Positions 19,948-32,600 of a DNA stretch of 64,000 nucleotides are shown here, in pieces. The translations under genes were made by a program, and so were the position numbers. Origin of the DNA: Basidiobolus meristosporus CBS 931.73 (lineage: Eukaryota; Basidiobolomycota; Basidiobolomycetes; Basidiobolales; Basidiobolaceae); NCBI GenBank assembly GCA_002104905.1, contig MCFE01000304.1, forward strand, positions 35,106 to 99,105, given 5' to 3'. Numbering within the stretch: position 1 is the stretch's first letter; each line of letters begins with the position of its first letter. The notes beneath the pieces are model-generated. The model was not told where the DNA came from and made no database searches. It saw only the letters and a program-made list of their open reading frames with translations.

Positions 19948-22900
19948 GTAACTGAGTTTTCCTAGATTGGACATCTTGAACTCTTTAGATAGGCTGAATT
20001 TAGTTGCTTCCAATGTTTCTAGGTTATTTGCAGCTATAATAAGATCATCCACATATAGAGCTAATAGAGCTGAATATGCTCTTTCTAGCTTTTAGTATGT
20101 ACTAATGTATGCATTACTCCTTTTGAAACTCAAAGATTCCAAATAAGAATATATATTGCAATTCCAGACTTTACATGATTGTTTGAGTTCATACAGTGAT
20201 TTTTTTGGCTTGCAGACCAAATGAGGGCCATCTTGGTCAGCTAACTCACTAGATGGATCTTTATACACATCCCCATCAAGTTCTCCATTGAAATATAGAG
20301 TTTTATTTCAATTTGATAAATGAAAGGTTATATTTGGCTGTAATAGCCAATTTTAATATGATGAAATTGAACTTGGCTACTGGTGCAAAGGTCTCAATAT
20401 AGTCAGGTCCTTTTGTTTGAAGTATCACTTTGGCCACAAATCTTGCTTGGCATCTTTCAATTGTACCATCAGCCTTGCATTTTGTCTCAAAGACCCCTGT
20501 GCATCCTATTGATTTTTGGTTGATTGGTAACTTGGCTAAGTCCCAAGTCTGATTTTCCATTACAGCCCAATATTTGTTAGCCATTACAGATCTCCAAGAC
20601 TTTGTCTGAGGGCAACGCAGGGCCTGTTTTACAGTCTGGGGCTCATCTATATGGACTGAATAGGCATACATTAAGTTTGTATCTTTAATGATGTAGTAAT
20701 TTGGGCTATATATTATTGGGTTGGATCTCCAGGCATTGAATACTGGAACAATCACTACTAGGATATTCCTGGGCAGTGATTCAGGCTGAGCGATTGCTGT
20801 ATAGTCCTCTGGAGTGAAAAAGCTTTCATAGCTTTGCCCTGATTCAATCCTGATAATTGGTGGATTTGTGATCAGATATTTGTCATCATCTGATGTCTTT
20901 TTGTGAACATTCTGCATTTTCATCCAACAACACATACCTGGGCTTGAGTAGCTTCTTTGCTTTGGTATTATAGAGCTTTTATGCTTTACTCTCAGTGCAG
21001 CAGCCCAACAATATGCATTTCTAACTTCTTGGCTCAAATTTTGACTGATTTCTGGGCACTCTCTTTGCATATGCTGTACACCCAAATATTTTTAGATGTT
21101 CCACACTTAGTCTGAATCCACACCATGCTTCAAGTGGAGTAGAATCACAAGGTATTCTACTATAACTTTGGTTTTAAGGTATACAGCTGTGGCCACTGAC
21201 CCTGCCCAAAAACTATAGGAGCATTTTGATCACAGATCATAGATTTTTCTATATCGATTATTGATCTATTTGCATGTTCTGCTACTCCATTTTGCTATGG
21301 GGAGTATGGTACAGTGGTCCCTTGCATTATGCCATGAATTTTACAGAAGTGGATAAAGAGTTTTGAGGTACATTTTTACCATTGTCAGTGCATATTTTCT
21401 TGATTTTTCAGCAGTTTCCCTCTCCACCATTACTTAAACTCCTGGAAGTTAGACAGAGCTTCTTTCTTTCTCTCCATGAAGTAGATCTGCATATACCTTG
21501 CATAATAATTAGCAAAAGCGATTAAATATTTCATCCCATCTAGCAATATGTTTTGCATATCTCCACACAGATCTGAGTGAATTAGATCTAACTTTTTCTT
21601 AGCTTTGATTAACACAGTGCTCTTGAATGACTGTCAGGCTTGTTTCTTATATATACAGGCTTCACAATGCTCCAAACCAGCTGGGGGATCAGTTTTTACT
21701 CTGGAAATATACTGATTTTTGATCATTTTGTGCAAATAAGCAAGATTGATGTGTCCCAATCTCCTGTTCCAAAGCATTGTAGTTTCTACATTCAAGTTAC
21801 TTATATTGACCTTCAGATATGAAGGAACAAGTTAAATTATACAGATTCTGATCTGGGATAACCAAAGTAATATGAGCAGCATTTTTATCAGTGATCCTGC
21901 ATGCAGAATTGTCAAAGCTGAAACTGAGTTCTTGTTCTCTGGCCATGTTGACAGGCAGCAGGTTCTTGGCTATTTCTGGCACACAGAGTACTTCTTCAAA
22001 GGTCAGTAAGTAGCTCTCTTCACTATTTCTAAGGTTTGCTTGGAAAGGCCCTTCTCCCACTGCATATAGTGTTCTATTGTTACCCATGGGAACCTGGATA
22101 ATTGAATTTCTTAATATTTAGTAAAAAGATCCTTTTGGTGTATAAAGTGTTGGTGCTCCCAAGTCAATATTCCACACTTGAGAATTCTTGTTTGTGGTCA
22201 TATTTAGTGCAGATATGAATAGTTTATCTTCACTTGTTGCAGCATATCCATATTCAGGCTTTTGCTGCTGACTGTATCACTTTTTCAAGCACCAGCCTGA
22301 TGTGTGTCCTTTCCTTTTGCAGTAGTTGTAAAACAGGTTTCTATTGCCCCTAAAAGCTCTTAGGTATCTCCTTTGTTGGTTATAATTGCTGTTACAGCAT
22401 TTTCTTCACCCGTCTTATTGGTGCTTGATTTTCTTAATTCTTTATTCAGGAGCCATCTATATACATAATTCAAGGTTAAATCTTCAGTTCTGGACTCTAG
22501 AGCTGATACAAGGCCCTGAAACCTGTCTGTCAGGTTATTCAGGATGGTCACTATCACATCCTCATCAGTAGTTGCTACTCCCTCAAATTCCATCTCAACT
22601 ACCTGCAGGTTAATTCTGTTAACTAAATTTTCATTTCTTCTCCTGGCAGCATATTTGTAGTAAATAGTATTTGTCCAAGATATATTTTCAAGGCAGTTGA
22701 ATATGACTGGTGGATGTCTTCTACTATCTTCCAGGCATACTTTACAGTTTTTGCACTTGAGCATTGGATTAGCAATTGGTCTTTGACATTACAGCAAATG
22801 CATTTGGAGGCACTCTGTTCTTTCTTCTGGTACTTTGTGTTGTAAGAGTTGTGGAGATTTTGGAAGTGATTTGGAGGACAAGTATACTTTGTGGTTTTTA

Positions 22901-23387
22901 CTTATTGATATATTGAATGCAAGAGCAGTATTTATACTTTTACTTGGTCTTGGCATTAAAAACACATTAAATTGGCTTAGACAGGTCCCAAGAACATGTG
23001 TACAAAGTTTGGGGCTGTTTGGACAACTTTAAGAATTTTCATGTTCTGGGTACTTGGTATTTTGGTGAAATATTCTAAGTAAATCCCAACAAAGAATTTG
23101 GTCAGTATCCTCAAGGATTTGAAGGTAATGATCTAAGTGACTAAGTTAGATGAATATTTTGGTGGAATTACAAATTTTTACAACACTTTAACGCTTCCTC
23201 TCCCATGCCTTCAGGTGGGCAATCTTATCCCAAGAAAATATCCCAAATGCCTCTTTCTTGTAGCAGCATTGTCATCTTCCCCTTCTAGACCCGGTAGTTA
23301 GATCCATCCAGCTTTTCAGCAGAGGGGAAAGTTCCAGTAATAGCAGCAGCAGCTATTGAAGAGAGTGACAGCCTGGGGCTCATAATC
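19948..23387 (-). pseudogene. C7: inverted Copia, gag to RT, decayed, 3' truncated
   Basis: In transcription order from the right: gag start (about 23186-23387), gag body (22360-22764; MLKCKNCKVCLEDSRRH, DRFQGLVSALESRTEDLTLNYVY), GAG-pre-integrase (21797-22087), integrase (21220-21615), linker and RT start (20303-21085), and RT palm (19843-20052; MDDLIIAANNLETLEATK). It stops at 19948 just after LGKLSYYS, so the end of RT, RNase H and the 3' LTR are missing. Many stops and shifts. A solo LTR interrupts gag at 22838-23185, and the 5' LTR follows at 23388. Confidence 0.85.
22838..23185 (-). repeat. Solo Copia LTR inside C7 gag
   Basis: 348 bp C-family LTR in minus orientation with no internal region. 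Flanks CTTTG and CTTTA read as a diverged 5 bp target duplication, and gag continues across it, so it arose by insertion followed by LTR-LTR recombination. Confidence 0.88.
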
Positions 23388-24148
23388 TGTAGTCAGAATC
23401 TTGGAGATATTGGAAGTGATTGGCAGAGCTGGTAGATTATGTGGTTTTCACATAATGTTATATTGAATGTAAAAGTAGTATTTATACTTTTACATGGTCT
23501 TGGCATAAGAAACACATCAGATTGGCTTAGACAGGTCCCAAGAACAAGTGTGCAAGGTTTGAGGCTGTTTGGACAACTTTGAGAATTTTGATGTTCTAGG
23601 TACCCAACATTTGGTAAAAATATGTTATGATCTGCCACTTGAATGTTTAAGTTAGCTCAGTTTTTAGTCAAATCAATTAGTTATATGTTTAGGTTATCAG
23701 TATATTAGTATCATCTATCAAATCAGTTGCCTTAGTCAGAAAATGAATCAGCAGATCCTTATCATATAGAAATAGATATATCAGGTAGGATCTTATTGGG
23801 TGATGATGATGCAATCAAACGAGTCATCAGCCACAGCCTACATTAGGAAATACTATTAGTCAGCAATTGATCTGGCAAAATGTATATAAGGTGCTACTGG
23901 AATCTCAATAAAGATCAGTTCAAGTTTTAGTGAATACAATACTAGCTAAACTTCCTATTCCTCTACAACTCTTATACCAAGACTTGTAACAAGTATTCCA
24001 AGTAAATCCCAGGTACTTGATATTTTGGTATAATATTCCAAGTAAATCCCAACAAGGATTTTGGTCAGTATTCTCCAGGATTTGGTGGTAATGATCTAAG
24101 TGACCAAGTTGGGTGAATACTTAGGTGGAATAACCAATTTTTACAACA
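23388..24148 (-). repeat. 5' LTR of C7, split by a Gypsy solo LTR
   Basis: Starts TGTAGTCA (mutated TGTTGTAA) after a decayed primer-binding site and ends TTACAACA at 24148. The two parts, 23388-23622 and 23992-24148, flank the Gypsy LTR. A 17 bp block ATTCCAAGTAAATCCCA occurs twice just right of the insertion (about 23994 and 24032), a small local duplication. Confidence 0.82.
23623..23991 (+). repeat. Gypsy solo LTR (G family) inside C7 5' LTR
   Basis: 369 bp, starting TGTTATGATCTGCC and ending AAGACTTGTAACA, the plus form of the G1 LTR. Flanks AATA/AGTA are compatible with a mutated 4 bp target duplication. It contains TATATAAGG and, shortly after, AATAAA. Confidence 0.87.
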
Positions 24149-24208
24149 AAGATTAGGACTAGTCAGTATGAAAGTTTAATTGAGTGGGAGTGTTGTAAGA
24201 GTTTATAA
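24149..24208 (+). pseudogene. C8 fragment: last codons of Copia RNase H, PPT and LTR start
   Basis: Reads RLGLVSMKV-stop, the end of Pol as in C1, then GAGTGGGAG and TGTTGTAAGAG, the first 18 or so bases of a 3' LTR. It marks where C7 inserted into an older plus-strand copy. The rest of the LTR is lost at the junction with H2. Confidence 0.72.
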
Positions 24209-24751
24209 TGTAGCACAATGAGGCTGGCATGATTGATTGTACCAACTTGTAATGCTTGCACCACATGTGCAATTGGATACCACCATTGTGGTAGGTAAAA
24301 TCAGGTATTTGGATAGGTTTCATTAATATAAATGTATATAAATGAGTAATATATTTACCATTTTGGTTACCATCACTCCAATTGGACAGTTTGTCAATAG
24401 TTGATTATTGTAAAGGTATTCTGAAACTGTTAGCCCCCCATTGGCCCATCAAGCAATACATAAGCTACCTGATTTGCCATCCAATATCCCATTTTGCCCA
24501 TTGAGCAAGCAGATCCCTGATCTTATTGACTGGGTAAGGTGTCAATGCAAGCATGCAACCAATTGTGTAGGTACAAATCAGATCAAATAGCTGCAATAGT
24601 GTTACAGATCATGTATATATATGCAGGATGTTTATTACAGGGGCCCTGTCTTGATTGTGAGACAACCTTAATATTACATACACCAAAAATTTAGTGATTC
24701 CTTACATGCAATGGCTCAAATTGAAATGCAAAATAATGCATTGTTTGGATC

Positions 24752-26403
24752 ATGACAAATGGTAACAATTCAATGCAATTGCATCATCTTCTGCTAGGCT
24801 TTTTTCTCACAGGGATCACTACCAGAGCATTTAGTAGTGATTCACTTTTCACACCCAAACTACTTCCTTGTTGACTATCATTGTGGCTACTTGTATACTT
24901 GTAGTCAGTATCTTGCCTCCCAGTCAATGTTTGCAGTGCTGAAGCTTGGCCATGCTGATTGCTCCAGATGATATATCAGAACCAGCCTGAAGTGCCACAT
25001 GCTGACATGTGCTTTACCTTACCAAAGGCTCCAGTGGTGGAGGTGTTACAAGTCTTGGTATAAGAGTTGTAGAGGAATAAGGAGTTTAGCTAGTATTGTA
25101 TTCACCAAAACCTGAACTGATTTTTATTGAGGTTCCCACCGCTCCTTATATACATTTTGCCAGATCAAGTGCTAACTAATTATATCCCCTAACGTAGATT
25201 ATGGCTGATGACTCATTTGATTGCATCATCATCACTCAATAAGATCTTACTTAATACATTTATTCCTGTCTGATAAGGATCTGCATATTTATTTGCTGAT
25301 TAATGCTACCGATTTGAAAGATAACACTGATATACTGATAGGCTAAACATATAACCAGTTGATTTGACTAAAAACTGATCAAACTTAAACATTGAAATGG
25401 TAGATCATAACAGAAGCACTTCATGTGGGTCATTGTCAGTCAGCTCACTGTAAGTGACTTGCGGATGGTCAGGTAAAATGGCATACTCTGGCACAACTAT
25501 ATGTGCTGGCTTAGCCATTAGCTGCATTTGACATGATGTAGCATGTTGATGCAACTTGGTCTGCTCCAATGGACTCTTGGCTAAATAAGCAGCTTTGCAA
25601 GCTCTGGTAGCTTTGCTCTGAAGCATTTGCATTGATCTAATGTGTGTAGACACAACAAGGGGCACTCTTGTGAGGGGTGTTTGTATAGATTGGGCTGATG
25701 TGGGCAAGTACACTGGTGTTGCAGGGGAAGGTAAGGAGTCAAGCAAGGTGTGCTGGTGCAATCTGGGTGCAGTTGCTTGCAGTCAGTATTCTTCCTTGTG
25801 AAGCTCACCTTCTAATTCCCCAAGGTATTGACTCACCCTCTGTCTGATACTTTGGAACTGTTGCCTTGATGAGCCCTGTATATATTGCTCTTGAAAGCCA
25901 CTTAGCTCTACTCATATATCACATAGCTCATTAGTCACATGAGGCAAAAGCTCATTCAATATCTCTTTGGTTCCCAAAGTTGAGGCACAGACAGATGCAT
26001 CCAGCCTGTACTATGCAAGTTGCAAGCAGAACTGTTTGCACATGGCTTCCTCATCAAATCTCTTCTCTCTGAGCTCTTTCTTGATTTCATTATTTATAGT
26101 GTTGTATAGCTTCTTGGATATATCTGCTGACATCTTGATATAGAACTCAGACCACAGCTTTCTACCCAGATTCTTCCATCTCTGTCAACTCTCTGAGTTA
26201 TCCAGTTCTATTAGATTAATGAGTAGTGCCCAAATGTCTGTATGAAGCCTCATCATAGCGTCTTGTTCCATGCTAGAGTCATTTGGCAAGAATTCAAATG
26301 GATCCAACATTGACTTTATTAGCCCAGACTGCACTTGCAAGCTGGGGGATGGGTTTTGTATTGGTTGTACTAAAGATGAGTTGAGACTTGGCATAGGAAT
26401 CAA
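24752..26403 (-). pseudogene. H2 copy of the unknown second gene
   Basis: Starts at Met 26403 (MIPMPSLNSSLVQPIQNPSPS...FEFLPNDSSM...LHTDIWALL), ends the first section at the conserved TGA after LDNSES, then continues (WKNLGRKLW-EFYIKMSADI, KKLYN). The Q/S/T-rich part is at 25405-25761 (HQHTLLDSLPSPATP...) with frameshifts. It is cut at 25412 by a Gypsy solo LTR and resumes to about 24752. This sequence, aligned with H1, shows that the gene is a conserved part of the transposon rather than a chance ORF. Confidence 0.72.
25044..25412 (-). repeat. Gypsy solo LTR inside H2
   Basis: 369 bp, TGTTACAAGTC...GATCATAACA (minus form of the family). Flanks GAGG and GAAG are a target duplication with one difference; the intact H1 has GAGG at this point of the second gene. 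Confidence 0.88.
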
Positions 26404-26758
26404 AGTGACAATTGAATACTAATACAGTAATATCTTGGCATCAACCTGGCCTTATATGAAATTTATATGAAAACTAAAGTGATTGTTGAACTTTCCATAC
26501 ATTATGCATGATGCATCTTGGATTGCATTAACACTGATCAGAACATATCAGTTGCAGATTTCCTATCTGATTATAGACCTGTGGGTATATCATCAATGAA
26601 ATCACCAAGTCATTGTTTAAGGATTATCTTGCAAAATGATGATGGAATTCATGGCAATTGATGCAAACTTAATCATAGTGCATGGAAAATTGGGTAAATT
26701 AAGCTAATTGTGCTGAATCAATTCATATCACCTCTACTTGATTCTATATCAGTTTTGA

Positions 26759-27521
26759 TATAGCTTACTCTTCTGAGTGGCCTTCTCTCCTCTATCCCAT
26801 CACTAGCCCCTGATTTCCTGTTGACACATTAAAGGTGATCTATATCAAGTACTGTGGACCACCTACCCCAATCTACTGAAGGAGATCCCTTACTAAGCTT
26901 TTTTGCTATCACAAAAACTATTGCCCTACAGGTTTCACCTCCCCCATCCAAAGTAACAATAGTCCTAGAGCTTTCATTTCCAGCTGACAGCAATGGAGAA
27001 CCACCTTGCAGTGGGTATGAATGACATAAAGCAAGCTTGCATTACTAGGTTCAGAAGCTCCAATATACTTCAATATCCCAAAGTGCTCAGCAATAGGTTC
27101 CATATCACAAGCATTTTGGATACCTCCAAGTCAGGAATAACAGACCTTCTTGAGGGCAGATGCAGCTTTATTGCAGCATATGCAAGGCACACTTTGTGAA
27201 GTTTCAAGCAATCTCAGATATTAAGGGTAACTTCATCTGGTTTACTGGGCCATTTGCTGAAAGTAAGCATCACAAAGCACTCCAGTTAGAGAATCATCCA
27301 GAATTCAGTGGAGGGGAGAATTGCATGACATTAGCTTATATAGGAGAGGATTGTTAAAGATTAAGCTGCATTACAGCCATAGGAAGCCAAGGAGTAGTGT
27401 GACTAGCAGGAAGCAGAAGCTCTACAATCAGTTATTCAATCATTTCAGAGTGCAAATAGAGCATCCATATGGATATCTAAAGAGATTCAGCACATTGGCC
27501 GGCAAATGCAGAGGAAAGTGA
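26759..27521 (+). pseudogene. H2 transposase, decayed
   Basis: Plus-strand counterpart of the H1 transposase. The start Met is changed to ATA near 26759. MENHLAVGMNDIKQA begins at 26993 and SNRFHITSILDT carries the first Asp. VKFQAISDIKGNFIWFTGPFAESKHHKAL follows, with the second catalytic Asp replaced by His. A shifted frame gives YNQLFNHFRVQIEHPYGYLKR at 27450-27490. Inactive. At the position of the H1 TGA this copy has AGA, preceded by TAA. Confidence 0.78.
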
Positions 27522-27801
27522 TATATAGGAAGAAACTACAGAACAGGTAAAATAGCTAAGATACTTATTACCACACTACTGATCCATACAAGAAGACAAC
27601 CCCTGAGAGAAATGCATTGGTAAGATTATGAAGAATTAATAAGGCAAGAAAAGCACTGTTCTGAGCAACATTATTAAGATTGAGTAAAAATACCAGTAAT
27701 TGTATCCTACCACTAGCATTATGGTAGAAACTAGAGTGTCAGTTCAATCCGGCACTATAAGCAGGCTGGCACTATGTGGCACCTTTCAACAACACAAGTC
27801 T
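27522..27801. other. H2 right non-coding arm
   Basis: 280 bp with no gene, corresponding to 7407-7722 of H1 in reverse. It ends in subterminal GGCACTAT repeats and the terminal inverted repeat. Confidence 0.6.
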
Positions 27802-27804
27802 ATT

Positions 27805-28977
27805 ACTTATATAGAATTTTAGTGATCATTGGCTTGCAATGGCTTGAATCACAAAACAAAAAAATGCATTGCTTGAATCATGACAAGTGATGATAATCCA
27901 TCACAATTGCATCAACTTCTCCTAGGTTATTTTCTCACAGAGATTACTACTTAAGCATTTGATAGTGATTCACTTTGCACATCTGAACTACTTTCTTGTT
28001 GACTATCATCTTGGCTGCTTGTGTACTTGAGGTCAGTATTTTGCCACCTAGTTGATGAGCGCAGTGCCAGAGCTTGGCTGAGCTGCAATGCTCTAGATAT
28101 TGCTACAGAACCAGCCTGAGGTGCCATGTGCTGATGTGTACTTTTACTTGCCAAATTATAGACACTTGGGCCATACTGAAATCATTTGGCAAGAACTCAA
28201 ACAGCTCCAACATTGCCTTTTTGGGTTCCAGACTGCACTAGTGAGCTGGGGGATGGACTCTGTCAGGGTTATACTAAAGATGAGTTGAGACTTGGTATAG
28301 GGACCATAGCTACAGATTTGGATACCTGAACTGTAGTATACTGGCTTCAACCAGGTCTTATATGATATTTTCATTAGTACCACTGTGCCTGTTAAATTTT
28401 CCATATATCATGCTTAATGCCTCTTGGATGGCATCAACAGAGGTCAGACCATATCAGTTGCAGATCTCCTATTTGATTATAGACTTGTGAGTAAATCATC
28501 AATGGAATCAGCAAGTCATTGTTTGCAGATGATTTTTGCAACATAATGATGGGATACATGGCAATTGATGGGAATTTAATTATAACGCATGGAAAATCAG
28601 ATAAACTAAACTGATTGTACCTAATCAATTCAAATCACATCTACCCAAGTACCTACCAGTTCTAATATTACTTACTTATCAGAATGGTGTTTTCTCATCA
28701 ATCCCATCACTACCACTGGAATCCCTTCTGATTTATTAGCGGAGATCTATGCCAAGTACTATGGACCATCTACCGCAATCTACACAAGAAGATCACTTGT
28801 TAAGCTTCTCTGCTATTGCAAAAACTATTGCCCTACAGGTTTCATCCTACCATCCAGGGCAACAAAAGTCCTAGAAGCTTTCATTCCCAGCTACAGCAAT
28901 GGAGGACTACATTGCAGAGGGTATGGGTGATTCAGAGTAAGCTTGATAAACTAGTTTCAGAAGCCCCAATGCACTTC
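27805..28977 (+). mobile_element. H3 (left part): decayed Harbinger-like copy
   Basis: 27805-28154 matches the 3' half of the H1 second gene (SNA, LSQALALRSSTRWQNTD... on minus). After an internal deletion, 28156-28404 matches its N-terminal portion. 28405-28680 is the divergent spacer and 28690-28977 the start of the transposase on plus (TTGIPSDLLAEIYAKYYGPSTAIYTRRSLVKLLCY-like). It is cut at 28977 by Gypsy G2 (target duplication CTTC) and resumes at 39955. Confidence 0.72.
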
Positions 28978-29229
28978 TTTTATGATCTATTGCTTGAATG
29001 TTTAAGTTACATCAGTTTTTAGTCAAATCAATTAGTTATATGCTTAGTCTATTAGTATATCAGTATTATCTATCAAATCAGTAGAATTAGTCAGCAGATA
29101 AATAAGCAGATCCTTGTCAGACAGGAATAGAGTAGTAAGTAGGATCTTATTGGGTGATGATGACGCAAGCAAATGAGTCATCAACCACAGCTTACATTAC
29201 AAACTACAATTAGTCAGCAATTGATCTGG
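28978..29229 (+). repeat. G2 5' LTR, first part
   Basis: Begins TTTTATGATCTATTGC (family consensus TGTTATGATCTGCCGC) and is interrupted after GATCTGG by G1. The remainder, with TATA and AATAAA, is at 34165-34288. Confidence 0.85.
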
Positions 29230-29597
29230 TGTTACAAGTCTTGGTATAAGAGTTGTAGAGGAATAGGGAGTTTAGCTAGTATTGTATTCACTAAAACTTG
29301 AACTGATTTTTATTGAGGTTCCAGCAGCTCCTTATATACATTTTGCCAGATCAATTGCTGACTAATTGTATTTCCTAATGTAGGTTGTGGCTGATGACTC
29401 ATTTGATTGCATCATCATCACCCAATAAGATCCTACTTAATATATCTATTTCTGTCTGATAAGGATCTGCTGATTCATTTGCTGACTAATGCTACTGATT
29501 TCATAGATAATACTGATATACTGATAACCTAAACATATACTAATTGACTTGACTAAAAACTGATCTAACTTAAACATTCAAGCGGCGGATCATAACA
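29230..29597 (-). repeat. 3' LTR of G1
   Basis: 368 bp, TGTTACAAG...GATCATAACA as read on plus. The polypurine tract complement TTCTCCCCTAC lies at 29598-29608. Confidence 0.93.
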
Positions 29598-29607
29598 TTC
29601 TCCCCTA

Positions 29608-32600
29608 CTAAAGTTGAGAGGGTTCTCCTGAATCTCTTTTCTTGTGATACCAATATATTGATGGTTCAGTATTATCAGCAAGTCTTGCAAGCTTGAGTCT
29701 GTCCCTATGCACTAAGTCTTCCCGGATATTACCTTGCTTGTCCACCAGTTGGTAAGTTGCAAATGGACATTCTCTGATGATCTTGAATGGTCCTGTCCAT
29801 TGTGGCTCAAACTTCTTCCGAGTGTTGTTTCTTAGCAATACAAAGTTCCCAACTGTCAATGCTTCTGGTGCTATAGTCTTATCAAATCTCTGCTTCATCT
29901 TTTCTGCACTTTGAGATACTTTGGTCTGTGCCTCTTGACGTCTTTGTTCCAGTTGCTGGTGTCTACTTGGCTGACTAAGTTCATCTTCTAAGGCATCTGT
30001 AAGCTTGGGTTGTGTGAGATCTCCTGGAATCCTAGGTTCACATCCATAAACTAAGTAAAATGGTGATTGCTGGGTGGTGTTGTGTACTCTGACTCTGCAT
30101 GCAAAGAGTGCTTGGTCTATATACTCATCCCATCTACTGACAACTCCATTTGCATACTTAGTCAGCATTTCTCCAAATAATCCATTAAACCGCTCAGTGA
30201 CTCCATTAGTTCTGGGGTGATATGCCGAGGTTTTCAAGTGTCTGATCTGCTGCATTTCCAGGTAAGCCTCTAATGTCTTTGCCATAAAGTTTGCACCTCT
30301 ATCGGATAAGATCTCCACAGGGCATCCAAACTTCATCAGGATCTCATGGTAAATGAAACTTGCAACTTCTTGTTCACTGGCTATTGGTACGGCTTTAGCA
30401 ACTGGCCATTTAGTGGCATGGTCAATAGCTACTAGGATCCAACGGTTACATTTCCTGGTAGTTGGCAGTCTTCCAATAAAGTCAATTCCCCATCTCTCAA
30501 ATGGTCTGACAGGCTCCAAAGGGAAGAGTTCGGCAATTCTTTGTGGCTGGCCCTGATTGATTTGGCAGTTTGGGCATGTTTTCACTAGCTTCTCAATATC
30601 TTGTTTCATTCTGGGCCACCATGCTCTGGCTTTCACAAGGCTATAGGTTCCTTCAATCCCAAGATGTCCATATCCATTGTGTAGCTTATGTATTAAATCC
30701 AGGCGAGCAACATAAGGACAATAGGCAATAGGGCTTCCATCAACAATTCGGTAGAGTGTTTCATCCTGTACAACAAATTTGCTGGCTTCATCCCGGATTA
30801 TCTTCTTGATATCTTCATCCACCTCATTAGGAATGGCTTGGTCCTCCAAGTACTTTGGTAATAGGTTAGGCCAATCTGATTCATGCACCAAGTTGAGTTG
30901 TGCAACTTGATCTAATCTTGATAAGGCATCAGCAACCGTGTTGTTTTTTCCAGGGCAGTAGACAATCTCCAGGTCAAATTGCTGAATGTATTCACTCCAT
31001 CTTGTCATTCTTCTAGAGAGTACCTTCTGAGTAAATATATACTTGAGGGAGGCATGATCAGTCTTCACAGTGCATTTGACTCCTTCAATATAGCATCTCC
31101 ATGTCTTCAAACAGTGTATTATAGCAAGCATCTCCTTCTCATGGACTGGATAGTTTTGTTCTGCTGAGTTCAGTTTCTTGGATTCAAAGGCAACAGGGTA
31201 GTCCTTTCCCTCGTGTTCTTGGCTCAGCACTCCACCAATTGCGTAATCTGAAGCATCTGTGCATAGAGTGAACTCTTTTCTGAAGTCTGGTATTCTTAAG
31301 CTTGGCAACTTAGCAAGTTCATTCTTTAGCGTCTGGAAGGCAGTCTCACAAGCTATGTCCCACTTGTAGGTATTGTCTTTCTTGAGGATATCAGTTAAAG
31401 GGGCTGCAATACTTGCAAATGACTTGACAAATCTCCGATAATAGGAAACCATTCCAAGGAAGGATCTGAGTTCTGATATGCTATGGGGCTGCTTCAAATT
31501 CTTGATTACTTCCACCTTCTTGGGGTCTAAGGTTACTCCTGTGCTAGTCACTATGTGTCCCAGATATTCTATGTGTTCCTTGAAGAATTCACACTTGGCT
31601 AGCTTGCCATATAGCTTGTTCTCTCTTAGTTTCTTCAACACCTTTTCAATGTGTACCATGTGATCCTTTTCTGTCTTGCTGTATATCAATATGTCATCCA
31701 GGTAGATTATCACAAACTTGTCTAAGTACTCCTGAAAGACAGTCTGCATCAGCGTCATGAATGTTGCAGGGGCATTAGTGAGGCCAAAACTCATGACTAA
31801 ATACTCGTAATGTCCATATCTGGTCCTGAATGCTGTCTTAGGGATATCTTCTGGTTTCACCCTAATCTGGTTGTATCCTGACATGAGGTCAATCTTGCTG
31901 AAAATAGTGGCTCCATTAAGTTGGTCTAAAAGCTCATCAATCCGAGGTATGGGGTACTTATTCTTGACGGTAACTGAGTTCAGGGCTCTGTAGTCAATGC
32001 ACATCCTAAGTGTTCCATCCTTCTTTTTCACAAAAAGCACTGGTGCTCCCCAGGGTGACTTGCTGGGCCTAATGTATCCTTGCTCCAATAGCTGATCAAT
32101 TTGTCTCTTCATTTCCTCCAATTCTAATGGACTCATTCTGTAAGGTGTCTTGCTCACTGGAGGGCTATCTCCTGTGTCAATGGCATGATCCACGTCTCTG
32201 ACTGGTGGTAGGCTTACAAGCTCATCTGGAAACACGTCTGAATATTTCTTCAAGAGAGTCTGGACCTGCTGGGGTGCTGGGGTAGAGGAATCCTCCTGTA
32301 ATACCGCCATGAGGAACATCTCGGTACCTTTTCTAAGTGCTCTACAGAACTGGGTCTTGCTAAGTTCACTTGTCTCACACACACTGGAATTGACCAAGTT
32401 GAAATCCAGCATGGCAGGTAATAGCTCATAGGTCTTGTTGTCTTTTTGAATCTGAGTAGCATGGGTTCTCCAGTTGATTGATGGATTACGACAAAATAGC
32501 CAGGTTTTTCCAAGTACAAGGTCAAACTTGCAGTTCCCAAATATATAAGCCTGTAGGTCTTCTTCATAGTCATTGATCTTCATTCTTACTGGCTGGGTAA

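Larger units (their letters stand above)
24209..27801 (+). mobile_element. H2: Harbinger-like element, left end truncated, inserted in H3
   Basis: Inverted relative to H1: second gene on minus, transposase on plus. The right end carries the shared terminal repeat (…CAACACAAGTCT) at 27801, followed by ATT (27802-27804). It is joined to H3 exactly where the H1-type sequence reads GATATT-ACTTATA, so its target was GATATT. The left end lacks about 170 bp including the terminal repeat and abuts a Copia LTR stub. A Gypsy solo LTR (25044-25412) sits in the second gene. Many H1 CpG positions are TpG or CpA here. Confidence 0.78.

Noticed and set aside
29608-29800. Chromodomain at the end of G1 integrase
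   Set aside because: Only about 60 residues follow the GPF motif and no aromatic cage pattern is visible.
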